Below, in pieces: positions 59,071 to 64,000 of a DNA stretch of 64,000 nucleotides. This stretch comes from Astropecten irregularis (Eukaryota; Echinodermata; Asteroidea; Paxillosida; Astropectinidae), in the NCBI GenBank assembly GCA_963971285.1, contig OZ020247.1, positions 11,242,614 to 11,306,613 of the forward strand, given 5' to 3'. A model generated the notes under the pieces. That model saw only the letters and a list, made by a program, of their open reading frames with translations. It did not search any database and had not been told where the DNA came from. The position numbers and the translations under genes were made by a program. Numbering within the stretch: the stretch's first letter is position 1; every line of letters begins with the position of its first letter.

Positions 59071-60344
59071 AAAAAAAGTGTCTCATAGTCTTAGTGCAGT
59101 CTTAATTGCGCCTGCTCGGCTGTTTTCTCGCATAGCGTGTGGGGCTATACTTGGATTTTCGGCCAAGAACATGACTTTGGATTTCACCACAGCCCACACC
59201 ATCCTGTAGGGTCCATCTGGGGCTACATTTTGTGCAAGTTTCAGATTGATAGCCTCAGTATTTGGGGAGAAATTTCAAACTCTAGCGTAAAAAATTGTGT
59301 CATAGTCTATAAGTGCAGTCTTAATTGCGCCTGTTTTTCTGTTTTCTCGCATACCGTGTGGTGCTATACTTGGATTTTCGGCCATGAACATGACTTTGGA
59401 TTTTAGTACAGGCCATACCATCCTGTAGGGTACATCTGGGGCTACATTTCGTGCAAGTTTTAGATCAATAGCTTCAGTATTTGGGGAGAAATTTCAAACT
59501 CTAGCGTAAAAAAGTGTGTCATAGTCTTAGTATATAGTCTTAATTGCGCCTGCATCGCTGTTTTCTCGCATAACGTGTGGTGCTATACTTGGATTTTCGG
59601 CCATGAACATGACTTTGGATTTTGGCACAGGCCATACCATCCTGTAGGGTACATCTGGGGCTACATTTCGTGCAAGTTTCAGATTGATAGCCTCAGTATT
59701 TGGGGAGAAATTTCAAACTCTAGCGTAAAAACGTGTGTCATAGTCTATAAGTGCAGTCTTAATTGCGCCTGCTTTTCTGTTTTCTCGCATACCGTGTGGT
59801 GCTATACTTGGATTTTCGGCCATGAACATGACTTTGGATTTTAGCACAGGCCATACCATCCTGTAGGGTACATCTGGGGCTACATTTCATGCAAGTTTCA
59901 GATCGATAGCCTCAGTATTTGGGGAGATATTTCAATTTCTAGCGTACAAAATGTGTCATAGTCTATAAGTGCAGTCTTAATTGCGCCTGCTTCGCTGTTT
60001 TCTCGCATAGCGTGTGGTGCTATACTTGGATTTTCGGCCAAGAACATGACTTTGGATTTCACCACAGCCCACACCATCCTGTAGAGTACATCTGGGGCTA
60101 CATTTCGTGCAAGTTTCAGATTGATAGCCTCAGTATTTGGGGAGAAATTTCAAACTCTAGCGTAAAAAAGTGTGTCATAGTCTATAAGTGCAGTCTTAAT
60201 TGCGCCTGCTTTTCTGTTTTCTCGCATAGCGTGTGGTGCTATACTTGGAATTTCGGCCATGAACATGACTTTGGATTTTGGCACAGGCCATACCATCCTG
60301 TAGGGTACATCAGGGGCTACATTTCCTGTAAGTTGTAGCTCGAT

Positions 60345-60352
60345 AGCCTAAG
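60345..60352. repeat. Target-site duplication AGCCTAAG, left side of element copy 2
   Basis: Repeated directly after the element at 60,650-60,657. Identical to the duplication around copy 1. Confidence 0.9.
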
Positions 60353-60649
60353 CAGGCGCGGTTATAGAGCCAAAATTTTTGGGGGGCTAGAAGAGCCATT
60401 ATTTTTTTGGGGGGCTAGAAGACCCAATATTTTGGGTTCTTCTAACACTCGCTTCTGCTATGTCTTATTAGGGGTCGAAATAGATGCACATTATAGGCCA
60501 CACAACGCGTTTTTTATGTAATTGGCGCTTAATAACTGAAAAAATCCAGTATTTTCTAGAATTTTTTTTTTCACTTGCATTTTTTTGGGGGGGCTAGACA
60601 CAATTTTGGGGGGGCTACAGCCCCCTAGCCCCCCGTAGAACCGCGCCTG
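60353..60649. mobile_element. Non-autonomous hAT-like element (MITE), copy 2, 297 bp
   Basis: Same length and position in its monomer as the element at 58,296. The left end reads CAGGCGCGGTTATA, one mismatch to the right end TAGAACCGCGCCTG. Other differences are at borders of T and G runs (TTTTTTTGGGGGG near 60,403 and TTTTTTTGGGGGGG near 60,581), where sequencing or polishing errors are also possible. AGCCTAAG flanks it at 60,345-60,352 and 60,650-60,657. It was copied by the 2,057-bp duplication and is not an independent insertion. Confidence 0.82.
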
Positions 60650-60692
60650 AGCCTAAGTATTGAGGGTGAAATTCCAAACTCTCACTTAAAAA

Positions 60693-60750
60693 AAGTGTCT
60701 CATGTTTTTAGTGCAGTCTTTTAAGACTGCACTAAAAACATGAGACACTT
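60693..60750. repeat. 58-bp foldback palindrome, copy 2
   Basis: Arms at 60,693-60,720 and 60,723-60,750 with a TT spacer, identical to the palindrome 2,057 bp upstream. Both copies are perfect, so it survived the duplication without decay. Confidence 0.92.
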
Positions 60751-60994
60751 CGCATTGCGTGTGGTGTTATACTTGGATTTTCGGCCATGAACATGACTTT
60801 GGATTTTGGCACAGGCCATACCATCCTGTAGGGTACATCTGGGGCTACATTTCATGCAAGTTTTAGTTCGATAGCCTCAGTATTTAGGGAGATATTTCAA
60901 ACTCTAGCGTAAAAAAGTGTGTCATAGTCTAAGTGCAGTCTTAATTGCGCCTGCTTCGCTGTTTTCTCGCATAGCGTGTGGTGCTATACTTGGA

Positions 60995-63900
60995 ATTTCG
61001 GCCATGAACATGACTTTGGATTTTGGCACAGGCCATACCATCCTCTAAAGTACATCTGGGGCTACATTTCGTGCAAGTTGTAGCTCGATAGCCTAAGTAT
61101 TGAGGGAGAAATTACAAACTCTAGCTTTAAAGAAGTGTATTATAGTCTAAGGGCAGTCTTAAATGCGCCTGCTTCGCTGTTTTCTCGCATAGCGTGTGGT
61201 GCTATACTTGGATTTTTGGCCATGAACATGACTTTGGAATTTGGCTCAGCCCCAACCATCCTGTAGAGAACATCTGGGGCTACATTTCGGGCAAATATCA
61301 GCTCGATAGCTTCAGTATTGGGGGAGAAATTTCAAACTCTAGTTAAAAAAAGTGTCTCATAGTCTAAGTGCAGTCTTAATTGCGCCTGCTTCGCTGTTTT
61401 CTCACATAGCGTGTGGTGTTATACTTGGATTTTCGGCCATGAACATGACTTTGGATTTTGGCACAGCCCCTTCCATCCTGTAGGGTAAATGGGGCTACAT
61501 TTCGTGCAGGTTTCAGCTCGATAGCTTCAATATTGGGGGAGAAATTTCAAACTCTAGCGTAAAAAAGTGTCTCATAGTCTAAGTGCAGTATTATTTGCGC
61601 CTGCTTCGCTGTTTTCTTGCATAGCGTGTGGTGATATACTTGGATTTTCGGCCATGAACATGACTTTGGATTTTGGCACAGACCATATCATCCTGTAGGG
61701 TACATCTGGGGCTACATTTCGTGCAAGTTTCAGATCGATAGCCTCAGTATTTGGGGAGAAATTTTAAACTCTAGCGTAAAAACGTGTGTCATAGTCTAAG
61801 TGCAGTCTTAATTCCGCCTGCTTCACTGTTTTCTCGCATAGCGTGTGGTGCTATACTTGGAATTTCGGCCATGAACATGACTTTGGATTTTGGCACAGGC
61901 CATACCATCCTGTAGGGTACATCTGGGGCTACATTTCGTGCAAGTTGTAGCTCGATAGCCTAAGTATTGAGGGAGAAATTACAAACTCTAGCTTTAAAAA
62001 AGTGTATTATAGTCTAAGTGCAGTCTTAATTGCGCCTGCGTCTCTGTTTTCTCGCATAACGTGTGGTGCTATACTTGGATTTTCGGCCATGAACATGACT
62101 TTGGATTTTGGCACAGGCCATACCATCCTGTAGGGTACATCTGGGGCTACATTTCATGCAAGTTTCAGATCAATAGCCTCAGTATTGGGGGAGAAATTTC
62201 AAACTCTAGCGTAAAAACGTGTGTCATAGTCTAAGTGCAGTCTTAGTTGCGCCTGCTTCGCTGTTTTCTCGCATAGCGTGTGGTGCTATACTTGGATTTT
62301 CGTCCAAGAACATGACTTTGGATTTCACCACAGCCCATACCGTCCTGTAGGGTACATCTGGGACTACATTTCGTGCAAGTTTTAGCTCGATTGCCTCAGT
62401 ATTTGGGGAGAAATTTCATACTCTTCCGTAAAAAGGTTTGTCATAGTCTAAGGGCATTCTTAATCGCGCCTTCTTCGCTGTTTTCTCGTATAGCGTGTGG
62501 TGCTATACTTGGATTTTCGGCCATGAAAATGACTTTGGATTTTGGCACAGACCATACCATCCTGTAGGGTACATCTGGGGCTACATTTCGTGCAAGTTTC
62601 AGATCGATAGCCTCAGTATTTGGGGAGAAATTTCAAACTATAGTGTAAAAAAAAGTGTCTCATAGTCTTAGTGCAGTCTTAATTGCGCCTGCTCGGCTGT
62701 TTTCTCGCATAGCGTGTGGGGCTATACTTGGATTTTCGGCCAAGAACATGACTTTGGATTTCACCACAGCCCACACCATCCTGTAGGGTCCATCTGGGGC
62801 TACATTTTGTGCAAGTTTCAGATTGATAGCCTCAGTATTTGGGGAGAAATTTCAAACTCTAGCGTAAAAAAGTGTCTCATAGTCTTAGTGCAGTCTTAAT
62901 TGCGCCTGCTCGGCTGTTTTCTCGCATAGCGTGTGGGGCTATACTTGGATTTTCGGCCAAGAATATGACTTTGGATTTCACCACAGCCCACACCATCCTG
63001 TAGGGTCCATCTGGGGCTACATTTTGTGCAAGTTTCAGATTGATAGCCTCAGTATTTGGGGAGAAATTTTAAACTCTAGCGTAAAAACGTGTGTCATAGT
63101 CTAAGTGCAGTCTTTATTCCGCCTGCTTCACTGTTTTCTCGCATAGCGTGTGGTGCTATACTTGGAATTTCGGCCATGAACATGACTTTGGATTTTGGCA
63201 CAGGCCATACCATCCTGTAGGGTACATCTGGGGCTACATTTCGTGCAAGTTGTAGCTCGATAGCCTAAGTATTGAGGGAGAAATTACAAACTCTAGCTTT
63301 AAAAAAGTGTATTATAGTCTAAGTGCAGTCTTAATTGCGCCTGCGTCTCTGTTTTCTCGCATAACGTGTGGTGCTATACTTGGATTTTCGGCCATGAACA
63401 TGACTTTGGATTTTGGCACAGGCCATACCATCCTGTAGGGTACATCTGGGGCTACATTTCATGCAAGTTTCAGATCAATAGCCTCAGTATTGGGGGAGAA
63501 ATTTCAAACTCTAGCGTAAAAACGTGTGTCATAGTCTAAGTGCAGTCTTAGTTGCGCCTGCTTCGCTGTTTTCTCGCATAGCGTGTGGTGCTATACTTGG
63601 ATTTTCGTCCAAGAACATGACTTTGGATTTCACCACAGCCCATACCGTCCTGTAGGGTACATCTGGGACTACATTTCGTGCAAGTTTTAGCTCGATTGCC
63701 TCAGTATTTGGGGAGAAATTTCATACTCTTCCGTAAAAAGGTTTGTCATAGTCTAAGGGCATTCTTAATCGCGCCTTCTTCGCTGTTTTCTCGTATAGCG
63801 TGTGGTGCTATACTTGGATTTTCGGCCATGAAAATGACTTTGGATTTTGGCACAGACCATACCATCCTGTAGGGTACATCTGGGGCTACATTTCGTGCAA

Positions 63901-64000
63901 GTTTCAGATCGATAGCCTCAGTATTTGGGGAGAAATTTCAAACTATAGTGTAAAAAAAAGTGTCTCATAGTCTTAGTGCAGTCTTAATTGCGCCTGCTCG
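60995..64000 (+). repeat. Resumed 14-mer and hexamer satellite, right end
   Basis: Starts with a GGAATTTCGG and CCTCTAAAGTAC monomer as at 11,680 and 45,374, then CTTTAAAGAAGTG, GGGCAAATATCAG, a shortened GGTAAATGGGGC unit and onward. From about 61.7 kb it is collinear with 45.8-48.1 kb at an offset of 15,883 bp, including the 1,305-bp step between 62,373 and 63,678. One private base is CTTTATTCCGCC near 63,113. The array continues past the right edge. Confidence 0.85.

Larger units (their letters stand above)
59071..60994 (+). repeat. 2,057-bp tandem duplication, copy 2, carrying a transposon
   Basis: Second copy of 57,014-58,937, with the same monomers, the same transposon in the same target site and the same foldback. 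Private changes include GCCTGTTTTTC at 59,328 and GCTTCAG near 59,471. Sharing of the insertion site and the palindrome proves one insertion event followed by duplication. Confidence 0.9.
1..64000 (+). repeat. 217-bp satellite tandem array filling the window
   Basis: The anchor CATAGTC recurs at 57, 274, 492 and 709 and onwards at spacings of 217-218 bp across the whole window, always in the same orientation. A typical unit is 57-273. Order of landmarks in one unit: CATAGTCTAAGTGCAGTC, then TTAATTGCGCCTGC, TTTTCTCGCATAGCGTG, GCTATACTTGGATTTTC, GGCCATGAACATGACTTTGG, a variable GGCACAGCCCATACC, CATCCTGTAGGGTACATC, TGGGGCTACATTTC, a variable CAAGTTTCAGCTCGATAGC, then GGGGAGAAATTTCAAACTC and an A-rich tail before the next CATAGTC. 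Monomer subtypes differ at a small set of positions and recur in fixed orders, so the array has higher-order structure. The only non-satellite DNA I found is the pair of 297-bp transposon copies near 58.3 and 60.4 kb. No gene is visible. A centromeric or other heterochromatic location is an inference. Confidence 0.98.

Noticed and set aside
1-64000. CRISPR array
   Set aside because: The repeats are 217-bp contiguous units with no unique spacers, organised in higher-order blocks, and lie next to no cas-like gene.

Overview
This 64-kb window is almost entirely one satellite DNA array. A unit of about 217 bp is repeated head to tail, roughly 290 to 295 times, in a single orientation from the first base to the last. 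I found no credible protein-coding gene, tRNA, rRNA or CRISPR array. The open frames in the array are by-products of the repeat: they all read the same few peptide stretches, are cut by stop codons inside the unit, and drift in frame because 217 is not a multiple of 3. The scale of the array, its layered higher-order repeats and two copies of a small hAT-like transposon point to a eukaryotic heterochromatic (centromeric, pericentromeric or subtelomeric) region, probably of an animal. The sequence alone does not identify the species.

Layout. Positions 1-2507 contain a 6-monomer (1,305-bp) higher-order repeat. Positions 2508-4690 hold 10 diverged monomers, one carrying a CATATG insertion. Positions about 4,690-10,770 are two near-identical 3,039-bp (14-monomer) units in tandem. 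Positions 10,770-15,200 are a second type of 14-mer (3,044 bp) and a partial copy of it. Positions about 15,500-15,890 are a scrambled junction with a 24-bp inverted satellite fragment and a deletion. From about 16,950 a giant block of 18,720 bp (about 86 monomers) runs to about 35,700. It is followed directly by a second copy, grown to 20,680 bp by extra 1,305-bp and 655-bp gains, ending about 56,390. Positions 927-15,200 are a third, partial copy of the left half of this block.

Inside each giant block the left half is made of 217-bp monomers in 14-mer units. The right half is a different subfamily mix: 219-bp monomers in 438-bp dimers, then a 1,741-bp octamer, then diverged singletons. Positions 56,393-57,013 link to a 2,057-bp tandem duplication. 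Each of its copies carries the same 297-bp non-autonomous hAT-like element, with 14-bp terminal inverted repeats and an 8-bp target duplication AGCCTAAG, and 43 bp further on a 58-bp foldback palindrome built from satellite sequence. From 60,995 to the end the 217-bp, 14-mer and hexamer pattern resumes.

The value of the window is as a record of satellite evolution: nested unequal exchange at several scales, short template-switch scars, and a transposon insertion that was later amplified with its host repeat. Near-identical 18.7-kb copies could also arise from mis-assembly, so copy number should be checked against read depth.
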